Shown in pieces: positions 32,430 to 43,752 of a stretch of DNA of 64,000 bases. The notes beneath the pieces were generated by a model. That model was given only the letters and a program-made list of their open reading frames with translations. It had not been told where the DNA came from and made no database searches. The stretch covers positions 2,170,001 through 2,234,000 of the forward strand of contig NC_070572.1 of NCBI RefSeq assembly GCF_026914185.1. The letters run 5' to 3'. The DNA comes from Puccinia triticina. Taxonomy: Eukaryota; Basidiomycota; Pucciniomycetes; Pucciniales; Pucciniaceae. The position numbers and the translations under genes are program-made. Position 1 is the first letter of the stretch; each line of letters begins with the position of its first letter.

Positions 32430-33715
32430 ACAACGGCCGCCTTTCCCCGCCTCCCAGTCCCAGGATCTGAGCCCAAGTTGTACCTCACTAAAACCAGCCC
32501 TCCTTACGGGAACAACACCAACACCCCCAGCCGCCAGCTTGGGTAGCAGCGACTACGGCTCCGTGGCATTGGACGACAAGCCCAGCCAACCCCCATCCCT
32601 GCACTGACTCCCAGCAGTCCCATTGAGCCGTCTTCGGCCAGTCCCGGCCCTATTGGCGAACCCAGCAAGAAGCAAAGAGATCAGAAGCGACCCGCCGCGA
32701 GGAAAACTTGAAGGCTACGCTGCCGGAGTTCAGGTTTGATCAGGGTCCCGTCGGCGGCCCCCAGACGACAATCGTCCAGTGTCCCTCGGCCCAACACCCG
32801 CTTTCCGAGCTGCCCCAGCTGCTTAAGATGCTCTGCAACGACGGCATTGCGCTTCCCTGCGGCCGGCTTGAGCTGGAAGGCGGGCCGTATGTGGCGGTGG
32901 CGTTCGACATATAATGGACGATCAGTCGGACGCGCGGATACGAGAACCGGACGGCGGTCGTCCAGCTGGCCAGTTGCTTGCAGGTGCTCGTGGTCCAGTT
33001 CGCAAACTAGCCCAGCTGGCGCATCCGGGGGATCATCCCCTCCTGCCTCCTCGACTTCCTCGCCAACCCGCAGATCGTCAAGCTTGGCGTTGGCATCTGC
33101 AACGACGGCCTCAAGCTGCTCCGCGACCACAAGCTTGGGCCCAAGCCGTTCCTCAACAGGCTCCTCAAAATCAGCCGCCTTGCCCGCGCCCTCGGCCAGC
33201 CCGACTGCGCTTCCGGTTACTCCTGCCTCATCTCGCTCCAGTAGATCATCGCCAAGCACTTGAAGCTCTACCTCCCCAAGCCCGACACCCGCACGAGCAA
33301 CTGGGCCAAGCCCTCCGAGCAACACCCAAATACATTGTATTTCCGTCCCTCCCTCTGACACCGTGCCACCCCCTACAACAAAATGAAAAACAGATGCAGC
33401 TTCCGATGTGATGGCTATGATCTGGGTGACCATGCATTTGTTCAAGGATTCCGGGCTGATCATCCTCCGATAAATTGAATTGCTCGAGCCCACTTACAAC
33501 CAATTGGCACCCGCTAGGCCGGAGGCCATGCCGCCGCCCAGGCCAAGTGCTCCAGTGGAGCCGTACTTATCCAAGGCTCCGCCGGTGCCCAAGCCCAAGT
33601 TGCTTGTTCTTCCGCGCCCGAAAGCAGCGGAAACTCTGCCCAAGCCAAAAGCCGATGCGCGCCCGAAAGCAGGCTGGCCAGCAGGCCCGGCGCCGCCCAC
33701 CACCACCACCACCAC
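32430..33715 (+). pseudogene. WRN/RNase D-type 3'-5' exonuclease pseudogene
   Basis: GC-rich plus-strand sequence retains a DEDD exonuclease domain. Exo I is VAVAFDI followed by TAA (32912-32914) and W, so the catalytic Glu of FDxE is replaced by a stop. It continues ENRTAVVQLASCLQVLVVQ, then Exo II (VKLGVGICNDGLKLLRDH), then RTSNW, and an Exo III-like DVMAMIWVTMHLFKD. Further in-frame stops lie at about 33008, 33242 and 33470. The tail is Pro/Lys-rich (PVPKPKLLVLPRPKAAE) and ends in a Thr run near 33715. An upstream Ser/Pro-rich leader (from about 32430) is frameshifted relative to the domain. Active homologues remove 3' nucleotides from DNA ends. Its position just upstream of a Helitron 3' end suggests a captured gene copy. 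Confidence 0.8.
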
Positions 33716-34038
33716 CAAATGTAAGCAGTGGCGCACTCTTGTCCCCGCCCACGGCCTCCAGATCTTTGAAGTCACAAAGCAGTGGATCTTCCAAGCTCCC
33801 GCCCTCGCCGGCCTCCATGGGAGAGTTGTCTGTGTTGAGTTGTGGGTTCTGGCTATTGTGCAAGTTTCCAAGCGCAATTGGGTCTTGTTAATTGTAAATA
33901 TTATTAGACTGAGCCTAATGTCCATTGAGTGTGGCGTCAAGAGTCTTCCCCTAGACTTGCTGGGTGGAGAGTTGGGGAGGGGATGTGGGGGGCTTATTGC
34001 AGTCAGTGCTGAGGTTGGCAGGGGCTTAGTGCCTTGCA
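33716..34038. other. Spacer between exonuclease pseudogene and Helitron end
   Basis: GC content falls after 33850. No domain recognised; probably part of the Helitron body. Confidence 0.4.
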
Positions 34039-34063
34039 GCGGCGAAGCCGCCATGGCCTCTAG
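34039..34063 (+). mobile_element. Second Helitron 3' terminus
   Basis: The hairpin GCGGC-GAA-GCCGC (34039-34051), an 8-nt spacer, CTAG (34060-34063) and T repeat the structure at 2576-2601, including 17 identical bases. Same Helitron family. Confidence 0.7.
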
Positions 34064-35030
34064 TAAAGCATTAAAACCTGATTTCCTTGTTTTTGACCAC
34101 TGTGGACTGTATATAGAAAAACTGTCCAAAAACGTAAAAATACAGTATCTTGTATTGGGCTGTATTTGCAAAAAGATACTAAAGGTTGAATCCATTTGTA
34201 TAGTATTGGTCTTCAAATATGATACAAATAAATAGTATTGGGTGCAAAACAGATACAAATACAGGAAGATACAGATACATGCATTGTATATTTTTCACCA
34301 TTGCTTCAGGCACACGAGTTCTCCATGCAAGTCTCCTTTGATCAAGCACCGTAAAATTTTGCAGCACTGGCAGTTACTAGAAAGAAAAATCCAGTTTGTT
34401 GGAGCTGCGGCCAGGTCAGCCATTGATCACTCCTTGGCTTGTCCCAATCCTCCTGCTAAGAACAAAGGAAAAGCGTGTTTTGCAACTTGGGCTGGGGTGA
34501 CGTCAGTAGTACAACTTGGCGGCAGCAATCAAAGTAAATGTGAAGATGACAAAGAAGGAGACAAATTTGACAGAGAAATAATTTTTGTTTGGGGATGAAG
34601 GCAGGAGGAAGAAGATTTTTTTTGTAGGAAGGGCAACACCAGGGCATTGATAAAATCACCCCCCCCCCCTCCCAGGGGCACGCCCACATCTTCCAAAAAG
34701 GGCGTGCGGGGCCACACACCCTATTTTAGCCCATGGCGTGGGACCTCAAGGGCGTGCATACCCTATGAGAATGCCTACTGTACTCCCGCTGCACTTCAAA
34801 TTTTACTTTTGCTGTTTACTATAATTACTCCGCTCTTTTATTGATTACTCATTTTCTATCACTTGATGAAGTACCCAATCCCTGCGAGCCGGCGTCTCTT
34901 ATGTGACGGGCGGACACAAGGAAAATTAGGGGAAATACATTGTAATTTCAAAGACGTAGAGAAAAGGAACAATATAAAACTTTAGATTTTTGTTGAGTCT
35001 TTGAGTTTCTCTGCGTGCCTTCTTGTTGCA
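34064..35030. other. Non-coding, AT-rich
   Basis: 34140-34300 is rich in GTATTG/GATACA words. 34650-34760 holds a C-rich tract followed by GGGCGTGCGGGG-like sequence. No gene is recognised. Confidence 0.45.
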
Positions 35031-35159
35031 GTGGCACTGCCAGCAAACAGTTGATGTAATCTGGATTTTGTCACACTGACTTAATCCAGATCCCAATTCA
35101 AACTCGTGCCCCGGATGTGTTGTCACCTGCCATTCTCAGTGGCAGGTACAAGATGAATG

Positions 35160-35910
35160 CACAACCCCCTTGATGGCCAGTGCTAACCAGTCATCAAGGG
35201 GAGATACACACCTCCCTTGATGGCCCGTCTGTACCAGCCATCAAGAGGAACACCCTACACTCTCTTGTTGGCCAGTCAGTACCGGCCAGCAAGAGTAAAG
35301 TACTATTTTCACTCTTGATGGCCGCTACTGACCGGCCATCAAAATGTGATACACATACCCGTCCGTGGCCTGTCAGTACACCAGTCATCAAGACAAAAAC
35401 ATCAAAATCTTGATTGCCCTTACTGGCCGGCCATCAAGAGCGAAGCTTTTTTGCTGATGTGTATACACCTCACCCTTGATGGCCCGTCAGTACCGGCCAT
35501 TGAGAGGAACATAATACACTCTTGATGGCCTGAAATGATTGGCCATCAAGAGGAAATGCACACCTTGTACATTGACCCAACTGGTCATCAAGAGCAAAGC
35601 GCTGGACTCTGCCAGTCAGCGCAGGCCATCAAGAGTGTAGTATATTCCTCTCAATGGCTGGTACTGATGGACCATCAAGCGGGGTATGTAAGTCCTCTCA
35701 ATGGCCAATCATTTCAGGCCATCAAGAGTGTACTTTGTTCCTCTCAATGGCCGGTACTGACGGACAATCAAGGGTGATGTGTATACACATCAACAAGAGT
35801 TTTTTGCTCTCAATGGCTGGCCAGTACGGGCCATTGAGAGGTTAGTGTTTTCCTCTCAATGGCCGGTGTACTGATGGGCCATTGAGGGGTATGTATATCA
35901 CCTCTCAATG
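35160..35910. repeat. Palindromic minisatellite, left block
   Basis: About 15 units of CTCTTGATGGCCGGTACTGACCGG-type half-palindromes (written here truncated), mirrored by GGCCATCAAGAG, with spacers containing GTGTATACAC or TGTGTATGT. Confidence 0.88.
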
Positions 35911-36862
35911 GCCTGTCAGTGGCTGTCAGCCTTAGAGTCAACTCAGCTGACCTAAAGTCTGCCTTTTTCCACTTTTTACATATGAATTACTTCATATCTT
36001 TTTCATCTTAAGAGATAACCTTGTTTTGACTTCATATTCTGTTTCCTCATGCAATTTTAACCCTAGTTACAAATTATCAATTCCACGTAACTATACTCCT
36101 TCCCTGAGTTATTGAGTTGTGGCGCGTATGCGCAGTTGTGACGTGTCAGCGCTACCAGGCGCGCCAAACCACATGTACATATGTAAATTACATAAGCAAA
36201 CTGTGAAAATTTTCGTAGTCAGGATCCCCCTTGCCTGAGGCGGATCTACAGACTTCAGCACACCAGAACCACACCCCAGATAACCCCAGGATCACCACCA
36301 AAGAGATTACCACGCTCCCAGTATACCTACCATCACAGGCGCCTAGGATATTGACAGTAAGTAACCTCTTTCACTGAACCTTGTTTATCTCAGAGGTACA
36401 ACTCTGTGTCTTGCTTGATCTGCTCTTTTCTGCTGGCCTTTGCCTTATTCTTGATCACAGGGCTGTCCCTTCATAACTGCTTCTTTTTCTGTGGTTTTTG
36501 TAAGAAACAAACCACATAGGTTTCCCTTTAAAGAACCTTGACTATCCAGAAGGAAGCTAAAAAATTGTGGCTGGATTAAACTTATCTAATCCAGAGACCC
36601 TCCACGTTTCCTTGGTGAGAGGAGGCTGTAGCACTCTCTAGCACAGCTTGGCAGCACTCCCTGAGGAGGTAGCATTTCCAGTGGACGTGCATTCCCACCA
36701 GAATAATCTTGAATATCTGCGTATCTTGATCCTGCTCAGTTTCTCTTCTCCTTCTTTCTCTCTCTCTTAGTTGTATTTTCTTTATCCAAAGAAATCCAAC
36801 TATTTCCCCCTTTCTTTCTTGTGTCCTGCTGTCACTAAAAAGACTCAGGCTCACAGTGGCGG
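35911..36862. other. Centre of the TIR-bounded repeat, no gene
   Basis: AT-rich then mixed sequence. A minus-strand frame (36582-36869) is Arg/Glu-rich but without recognisable domains; I do not call it. Confidence 0.4.
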
Positions 36863-37017
36863 CCATCAAGAGTATAACTAGTGCTTTCTCTTGTTGGCCA
36901 CTACTGACTGGCCATTGAGAGAGTGTAGTGTGTTCCTCTTGATGGCCGGTACAGACAGGCCATCAAGGGAGGTGTGTATGTCCCCTTGATGACCGGTTAG
37001 CACCGGCCATCAAGGGG
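36863..37017. repeat. Palindromic minisatellite, right block
   Basis: Three to four units of CTCTTGATGGCCGGT mirrored by GGCCATCAAGGG, of the same kind as 35160-35910. Confidence 0.85.
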
Positions 37018-37367
37018 TTTGTGCTTTCCTCTTTGAACTGCCATTGAGAATGGCAGGTGACAACTGAGCCAAAGCTTGAGTTTGAATTGGCATTTGGATT
37101 ACGTCAGCGCGACAAAATCCGGGTTACTTCACCCATTTGCTGGTGGTGTGCCGTGCGCCTCATGGCATGGTAAGGGCTGCGGTGTGAGCAGTGAGTTTGA
37201 CCCACGTATGTATGCAGCCATTCTTTTTGCTTGCCAAGCCAGGGATTAGCTCCCATTGCTGCCGTTGGGGTCAGTATAACCTACCTGCCCAAAAGGTTGG
37301 GTACACTTTGCACTTGATGTCAGCATTGAACCAACTGCTCAGTTCAACACCGGGAGCCATCTGACTA

Positions 37368-38093
37368 CAGTTGCAAGGGGCATATTACTGTACAGCCTCG
37401 CCTGCAAAATCAGATCTGAGACGCGGCTTAATACAACATGTAAATGATAGTTTTGGGCCTTTTGGAGGCTGCAGATTCTAGTTCTATCCGGGCTAAGGTT
37501 TCTCACCAGCCAGTTTTTTTTTTTTTTTTTTTTGGCCCCTACATTACAAACCTGCTGCTAAGTACATGCCATAAAACCATAATTATGGCTTTATAACCTG
37601 TAATTCCATGACTATGGATCTCATAAACCCATAGCCATGGGGTCCAAGCACTCATCAGCCCATAGCTACAGAGTCCAAGTGCCCTCTTCACCTCTCAGCA
37701 TCCTTCACACAATGTGAACATAGGAGAGGTATGTAACAAGCTTCATGTTATGAGGCAATAGCATTCACAGATCAATCATCAGTGGATGGTTTGTCCAACC
37801 TGTAACTGACCCAACTCTTGCCACCACTGTTGCTCTTGGCACAGTCAGTTCTCTTCTTGTCCGGGTACATATTATGTCTTCACCTGGGTTCTGATTGATC
37901 CCCACGCGAATGTTGCCGGCTGCTTCTCCTTGGGACTCAAGACCATCCAAGAGGTTGTTCATTCCAAAAATCAGTGTCAGATCCTGCCAAATTAGGCTGA
38001 ATCTCCTGTTTTTTTTTTCCTCCCAGATCCCAAAATTCCAAACCAGGGACCCCCGGGGGTTTGCTCTGTACAGTAATATGCCCCTTGCAACTG
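37368..38093. mobile_element. Tc1/mariner-like non-autonomous element B (TA duplication)
   Basis: 28-bp perfect TIRs starting CAGTTGCAAGGGGCATATTA, flanked by TA (37366-37367, 38094-38095). Inner ends match element A (GGGCTAAGGTTTCTC with a long T tract on the left; GGGACCCCCGGGGGT on the right). 726 bp. Its interior is different from A and lacks a palindromic array. Confidence 0.88.
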
Positions 38094-38095
38094 TA

Positions 38096-39170
38096 CCCCT
38101 TCAGACGCCAGGATCATGCCGACACGTCCAACAAATTTTACCCCAACGTCAATCCCACATTGGCTTGGTGCGGGGTCGGCAGGGTGTGCGCCAACGCAAG
38201 TGGCAACAATGGCTAGACGTCAGAGTGCACCCGTAGTGTAGCAAACACAGGCCCAATCGCATCGGAAGAATGCAATTTTGGTCGTTGTGCTGATTGAGGA
38301 ATTGAATAAAACTTCTCTATTTCCGAAAAGAGAGCCAGTTGTGAGGACAAATCAGCAACAGTCTCCACCAGAACAACAACCGCATAAAAAAAGGTAACTT
38401 CTTCGGTGAGCACCTGCACATCGGGAAGGATTCCACCATGGAGCAGTCCGTACCTGCTAGCCAAGGAAGGCTGCTCCAGGCGGACAGCAGCCATGTGTAT
38501 TGGCTGGCCGGACGGCGGAAGGTGTCTTCGCTCGCCGGGCCCGGGGAGAATATCGCTCCTTGTAATTCACTTGGCTTGCCGGGCCCGGGGGGAATATTGC
38601 TCCTTACAATGCACCAGCTAGTCTACATCCTTGCTGAGGTTGCTCCCCGGCAATCACCTGCACATATGCTTGCCAAGAATGATACATTCCCACTGGGCAG
38701 AATCCTTGGCACTTGTACATGCTTGACAAGGAGAATGGCCATCAAATGGAGTAAACACTCCCTTCAATGGCCGGTCCGACTGCACATCTAAAGGAGGAGA
38801 GTCCTCTCGATGGCCACTGTCTTCTCCCTTTGATGACCTATTACATTGGCGGCCATCGGGAGGGGTAACTGAAGGCCGAGGAGGCATTCTTGCACCGGGA
38901 AGGGGCTGGGTGGGACAATCTTTGCAAGATCAGCATGTGTGGGTTCTCAGGCCCTTTTTTTAGCAATTAAAGAAGTTTTATTCGGGGGTGCGTGCTGATC
39001 GAGTTCCCGGAGCGCGTGCTCGCGCCTGGGTCGGGCGGACGCGGGTCGGTCGGGGCTGTCGGCCCCCGAGGACCCCACAGGCTCAGGGTGATCCGGGGAT
39101 TCCGGGGATCTTCTGCTCAAACAGCGACACGCCCAAGACTTCACAGGAGACATCAACCAACAACGACATC
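38096..39170. other. Spacer with a short palindromic repeat
   Basis: 38755-38870 carries two or three CTCTCGATGGCC / GGCCATCGGGAGG units. 38545-38610 has a duplicated GCCGGGCCCGGGG motif. No gene is recognised before 39171. Confidence 0.5.
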
Positions 39171-40292
39171 ATGGAACCAGCCGCCTCGAAACCCGACCAT
39201 CCTCTCTCCGATGACCAAACCGAATCAGATTGGACAAAACTCTCAATCCCAGACATCCAAACCAGCTCAGCCATAGCGCGCAGCACTCGCCCAAACACTA
39301 GGAGGCCCCACGCAGCTGGTTCGTTACCAAGGTCTGCTACCATCAAACGCCCAGACCCCGATGCCCTTCCTACGTCACAAATCTTACTTCCAGAGCATTC
39401 TAATCAGTACCTCGGAGAGAGCGATTCGTCGACGAACTTCGACCCTCAAGCATGGAAACGTGGAGATCAAGGGGTCGGGCGGGTCAAGACGAGACCGAAC
39501 ATTGGAGCCGCAGCTCCAAAAAGTGGTCCAGAGCAACAGCAGCAACACAATACCAACAGCAGCAATCGTAGCGTTTCATCATCCTCTTTCTTCCTCGAGG
39601 CGGCGTTCATTGCCCCCCACATTGTCTCCTCAACTGCCGCTCGGCCAATTCAAACCACCCAACGAAGACGGGCGATCAGTAACAGTCGCCGAGCCAGTCG
39701 GCCGAGTGAATCTCCCTCCACGTCACGTCCATCCGGCCACCACCAGCCACCCACCCGGCCGAGCTCTGATTTAGGCCCGGCCTCGAACCTCTCTGCCACT
39801 CGAGGCGTCTCCTCGAGTCCCCCGACATGGAGAGCGTACACGGGCAGAGAGAGCTCGTCCTCGACGACGACACGGACGGGCGACCAAAAACAGGAGTTCT
39901 TGCAGGCGATCTCCAACCTGCAAGCGATGGCGAAGCGCGGCCAATTCGAATGGTTATCGGCAAGCAGCGGGAACGACGATGACCAGGACGCCGACGAGCC
40001 GCGTCCAGGCCACGCGGACTTGCCCACCTCCACTTTCAACTCAGCCGTTGGCGACGACGATGACGAAGGGCTCCTTGTTCCGCCTCCCTCGAATCCTCAG
40101 CCTGACGAGCCCCATACCCCCTGGTGGTCCCTCATTGGTCGCGCTATCAGCCTCAAAACTTGGCAATTCGTCGGCCTCGGTGGGATCATTTTCGGCTTCG
40201 GTATATGTGCCGGGTACGCCACTCTTTTTGAACATCCTCTCCACCAGCTCTTCTTGCTCATGCTTCAAATCTTCCTCTTTCGCGTATTTTAG
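39171..40292 (+). CDS. Ser/Pro-rich protein with C-terminal membrane segment
   Basis: The ATG at 39171 (context CATCATGG) opens 373 codons in one exon; the frame is also open upstream, but that part is GC-rich and Arg-heavy and less convincing. Residues 1-300 are low-complexity, rich in Ser, Thr, Pro, Gln and Arg, and probably disordered, with an acidic block (DDDQDADEP, then GDDDDEGLL). WWSLIGRAISL then leads into a hydrophobic segment of about 22 residues (TWQFVGLGGIIFGFGICAGY) and a second hydrophobic stretch at the end. This suggests a tail-anchored or C-terminal two-pass membrane protein facing the cytosol. An undetected 3' intron is possible. No family is recognised. Confidence 0.55.
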   Translation: MEPAASKPDHPLSDDQTESDWTKLSIPDIQTSSAIARSTRPNTRRPHAAGSLPRSATIKRPDPDALPTSQILLPEHSNQYLGESDSSTNFDPQAWKRGDQGVGRVKTRPNIGAAAPKSGPEQQQQHNTNSSNRSVSSSSFFLEAAFIAPHIVSSTAARPIQTTQRRRAISNSRRASRPSESPSTSRPSGHHQPPTRPSSDLGPASNLSATRGVSSSPPTWRAYTGRESSSSTTTRTGDQKQEFLQAISNLQAMAKRGQFEWLSASSGNDDDQDADEPRPGHADLPTSTFNSAVGDDDDEGLLVPPPSNPQPDEPHTPWWSLIGRAISLKTWQFVGLGGIIFGFGICAGYATLFEHPLHQLFLLMLQIFLFRVF

Positions 40293-42171
40293 AAGCTTCA
40301 TCGGTAGAAACTTGTCCCCCAAAAACTCGCCAATCGTCAAGTTTTTTAATCTACTCAGTCTTTCATAAACAATTTCAATTCACACCCTTCTCCTGCCCCA
40401 TACTCCCCTTTCAGTACTATCAAACACCTCTTATCTCAATATACCATTGCATTACATCTCAATGTTGTAAAATAACTGACAAACAAATGCCCAAAGTCAC
40501 CGTATATCACACCTTAGTTCGTTGAGTTTTTTCGTTTCTTTCCAGCCGGGTTGTATTCTCTTATCCCTTGCATTGTTACTCTACAACACTCTAATATCAA
40601 AGTGTATGAATGAATATTATTGATCTCCACATAGCTTCAATCTCATCTTTTTTTTTTCTCTCTCGCATGCTCATGTTTTATTATTCCTCTCTCTCACTCT
40701 TGTATGTTTGTAAGCTATAATCATCCACATTATTTTTTTTTATTCATCAAAGGAAGGGGCTTTACTGTTAGCAGGGAAGGTTTAAACTCAACAAGAATGG
40801 CAGAAAGAATGGCAGCCAGAGTTGGAGAATGGGGAGCAGAGCAAAGAACTTGTGAGGAGAAATTTGGTGCTAAATGGTAAAAAAGTGGACACAGCTAGGA
40901 AAGACTTAGTTGTTTGTGCAATCTGGTTAAAGCCTGTCAGTAGTGGTCAATGCACCCTGGAATAAATCAGGGGAAAAAGGCATAACCCTTAATGGGGCTC
41001 ATGAAAAACACAACCTGGCTTCTCATATAGCCGCAATCAAGCTCTACAGATAAATATTTTAATTCAATATCTAAAATCTTGTCTCATTTTATCATGCAAT
41101 TCCAAAATTTTATTGTATTTAGTATAGGCTCATGAGTGGAAATGCTTATCTCAGAGACTCAGAGTTTGAACCATTTTAGATACCCAGTTAACGTGTTGAG
41201 AGTCATCATTTTTGGTATAGCTCAAAAGATGGATGACCCCATTGGCAGGATAACTTGAATGGACAATTCATTGATGTGTATTCCTGTGCACATCAATCTA
41301 TGGAAGAGTACTGGCATGAGTCAAGCCCTAATGCCCTTCATCTTGATATTAATGTTGCTAACATTCCTGTAGATGGAGGAAGAGAACAAGGTAATTTTTT
41401 TTGTCTGTGGTGGAAAAAAATTGGCTAGATTAATCAACTCCCGCAAGTTGAAGTAGTGGATGTCAGGAAGACCAGGTTTTGACAACGTGATCTCCTAGGA
41501 CCAAAAATTGGTCCAGGGAATTTTTGGGAGTTGGAATTCAAATTCCAAAAAAAAAGGAGTTGGAGCCCCAATTTTGCAATAAACTGACAAAGATCAAAAC
41601 AACATTACAACTTCTTGCTGAGGGACCCATAGTGTACAAAAGAATTACAGCAAGGAGAAAGCGCTCTGAAGAGAACATGTATATCTGTATGGCATCAAAA
41701 GTCCCCATGAAAGGGGTGTGCTACTGTGGGTCCATTTTGGCAGGTGTCCTACTAAGGAAAACTACCATAACCTTAGCTAGGGTGCCCTAAAACTGTGTCC
41801 CAAAGATGTGAAGCTTTCCTGCACAGTGATTGGAGTGCTTTTTGCAGTACAGAATTTTGTTTTGCAGTGCAGAAGTGTGTTATTGCCCAAACCAGAGGAG
41901 CTACCCCACTCTGGCTTTCAGGCCCATCAATATCTGGGAGATTGTGGGAGCTCCTCCAGGACCATCAAAACCCCCCATAGATATGGGCAACCAAAATTAC
42001 AAAATTTGGCCAAAACTCATACTATGTAATTGACTGGTTTGAAAAAAACTCACCATTTTTAAAACATGTTTTTCCTCCACCTACCCCATTTTTGGATCCA
42101 CTGGTGACAAACTCTATTTGTGGATAGTTGACTGGTTTCCAATTGTGGATTCCTTATATTTGATACCCCCT
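40293..42171. other. AT-rich intergenic
   Basis: No gene recognised. 41695-41790 contains AAGGGGTGTGCTACTGTGGGTCC, written here as two parts AAGGGGTGTGCTACTG and TGGGTCC, a sequence repeated at 62665, 62825 and (inverted) 63610, so it belongs to a dispersed repeat. Confidence 0.45.
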
Positions 42172-42178
42172 ATTGGGG

Positions 42179-42587
42179 CAACACTGGGTCAATATGATAC
42201 CAATAACGGTAACGTAACAATATTGTATTGATTTTTGGCACGTTACTGGTACTGTTACCAGTAACAGCAGTGTGTTACCAATAGTAGATTTAGATTATTA
42301 ATTCTATTTGCCGCCGTTGCAATCTTGCTGCTCATATAATGTCAATATTGCGGTGGTATTGTGGTTTTTTTTGGCTTTTTTTGCCTTTTTTGGCTGGAAA
42401 AACACCATTATTGTGTTATTTGTGTTACCATACCGGTAACAATCTTACAAGCATTGACTAGTTTTGATACGCGGAAGGTGCGAAAAAAATTGTTACTGTT
42501 AACAGTAACGGCAAAAAAGGTAATGTGGCGACGTTACGATATGAAAAAACCCAGAATATCATATTGAATTGTATTGACCCAGTGTTG
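42179..42587. mobile_element. 409-bp TIR element, TSD ATTGGGG
   Basis: Ends CAACACTGGGTCAATA (42179-) and TATTGACCCAGTGTTG (to 42587), flanked by ATTGGGG (42172-42178, 42588-42594). The interior repeats GTAACGTTAC and GTTACCAGTAAC words in both orientations, so much of it is palindromic. The 7-bp duplication may be a decayed 8-bp hAT-type one. Confidence 0.8.
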
Positions 42588-42594
42588 ATTGGGG

Positions 42595-43248
42595 GCACCA
42601 CAGAATGTCTTTTTTTGGAGTATTCATACATTTTTTTGTGTATGCTTGAGATAAAATCCCCTTGGGGAGCTCAAAAGTGGGGATCTGCGGGTTTTAGCCA
42701 ATTTACCTGAATTTCAGCAGAAATTCATACATCTATGTGATTTGCTGTGGGTGTACAATATGCATATAGTGATGCATATGGAATAGAAAAGAACAAAGAC
42801 ACTTAAAGAAAATCCAGATCTAAGCCGACAGATTTCAGATTTTGCAGTGAAATCTTGGTCCCCAAAGCTCCCCAAAGTGATCCAGACTTCCAGATTCCCC
42901 TGCAAAATCTGGAATTCCAGAATTATTCAAAGTTGACGGGAAGTCCTCCAATTACAGGCAAATAAAAAAGAGATGAAATGAAAGACAGATATTTCAACCA
43001 TTTCAAAGCCCATTCATACCAATTTTGTGTGTAACATTTGGCAAAAAATGACATTTAGGTTGCCCACCTACTTTGATGTTTTCCAGGGTTGTTCCTTCTC
43101 CTGTACTGTCAAGTGATTATTCTTGAATCTTGGTGGCTTTTGATGTGTGTAACAGTTTTTGCAGGAGCCTACTTAGTAGCCTGATGTGGCTTTGCAAGGA
43201 TGTCATTTTTACAGTTGGCATTGGCTGTGCTATCATTCCTGGATAATG
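42595..43248. other. AT-rich intergenic
   Basis: No gene. 43237-43266 is a perfect hairpin: CCTGGATAATGTG, TTAT, CACATTATCCAGG. It overlaps the start of the tandem duplication. Confidence 0.5.
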
Positions 43249-43752
43249 TGTTATCACATTATCCAGGGTGGATCCCTGTATGGCATTGTTTCAAGCCAAT
43301 AATGTATTATCCAGGGGCAAAACCCATTACATCATCTGATTAAAATTTTGGAGGTAAAGAAAAACCCCTGCTATTTTATGGTATAGGAGTGGGAAAAAAC
43401 TGAGAAATACTGGTAGCAGTAATGTAACCGGGTTGCAACTGACACCCATGCACTGTACTTACTCAGATAGTCTGGATAACAATATATATTGTCTTAATTA
43501 CCTGTTATCACATTATCCAGGGTGGATCCCTGTATGGCATTGTTTCAAGCCAATAATGTATTATCCAGGGGCAAAACCCATTACATCATCTGATTAAAAT
43601 TTTGGAGGTAAAGAAAAACCCCTGCTATTTTATGGTATAGGAGTGGGAAAAAACTGAGAAATACTGGTAGCAGTAATGTAACCGGGTTGCAACTGACACC
43701 CATGCACTGTACTACTCAGATAGTCTGGATAACATATATTGGCGTAATTACC
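43249..43752 (+). repeat. 255-bp tandem duplication, two copies
   Basis: 43249-43503 and 43504-43752 are near-identical; differences are indels near the end (ACTTACTCAG versus ACTACTCAG, ATATATATTGTC versus ATATTGGCG). Each contains TTATCACATTATCCAGGG. Confidence 0.9.

Larger units (their letters stand above)
35031..37155. mobile_element. TIR-bounded repeat with palindromic arrays (ends approximate)
   Basis: 35031-35185 and 37018-37155 are imperfect inverted repeats sharing CTGGATTTTGTC, CCAATTCAAACTC and TTGTCACCTGCCATTCTC in mirrored order. They bracket palindromic arrays at each inner side and a unique centre (35950-36850). Precise termini and target duplication were not found, so the transposon class is open. 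Confidence 0.6.

Noticed and set aside
32681..33493. 270-residue minus-strand protein
   Set aside because: It is the antisense shadow of the GC-rich exonuclease pseudogene, which has recognisable motifs on the plus strand.
38988..39170. N-terminal extension of the membrane protein gene
   Set aside because: The frame is open but GC-rich and Arg-heavy; the ATG at 39171 has better context and composition changes there.
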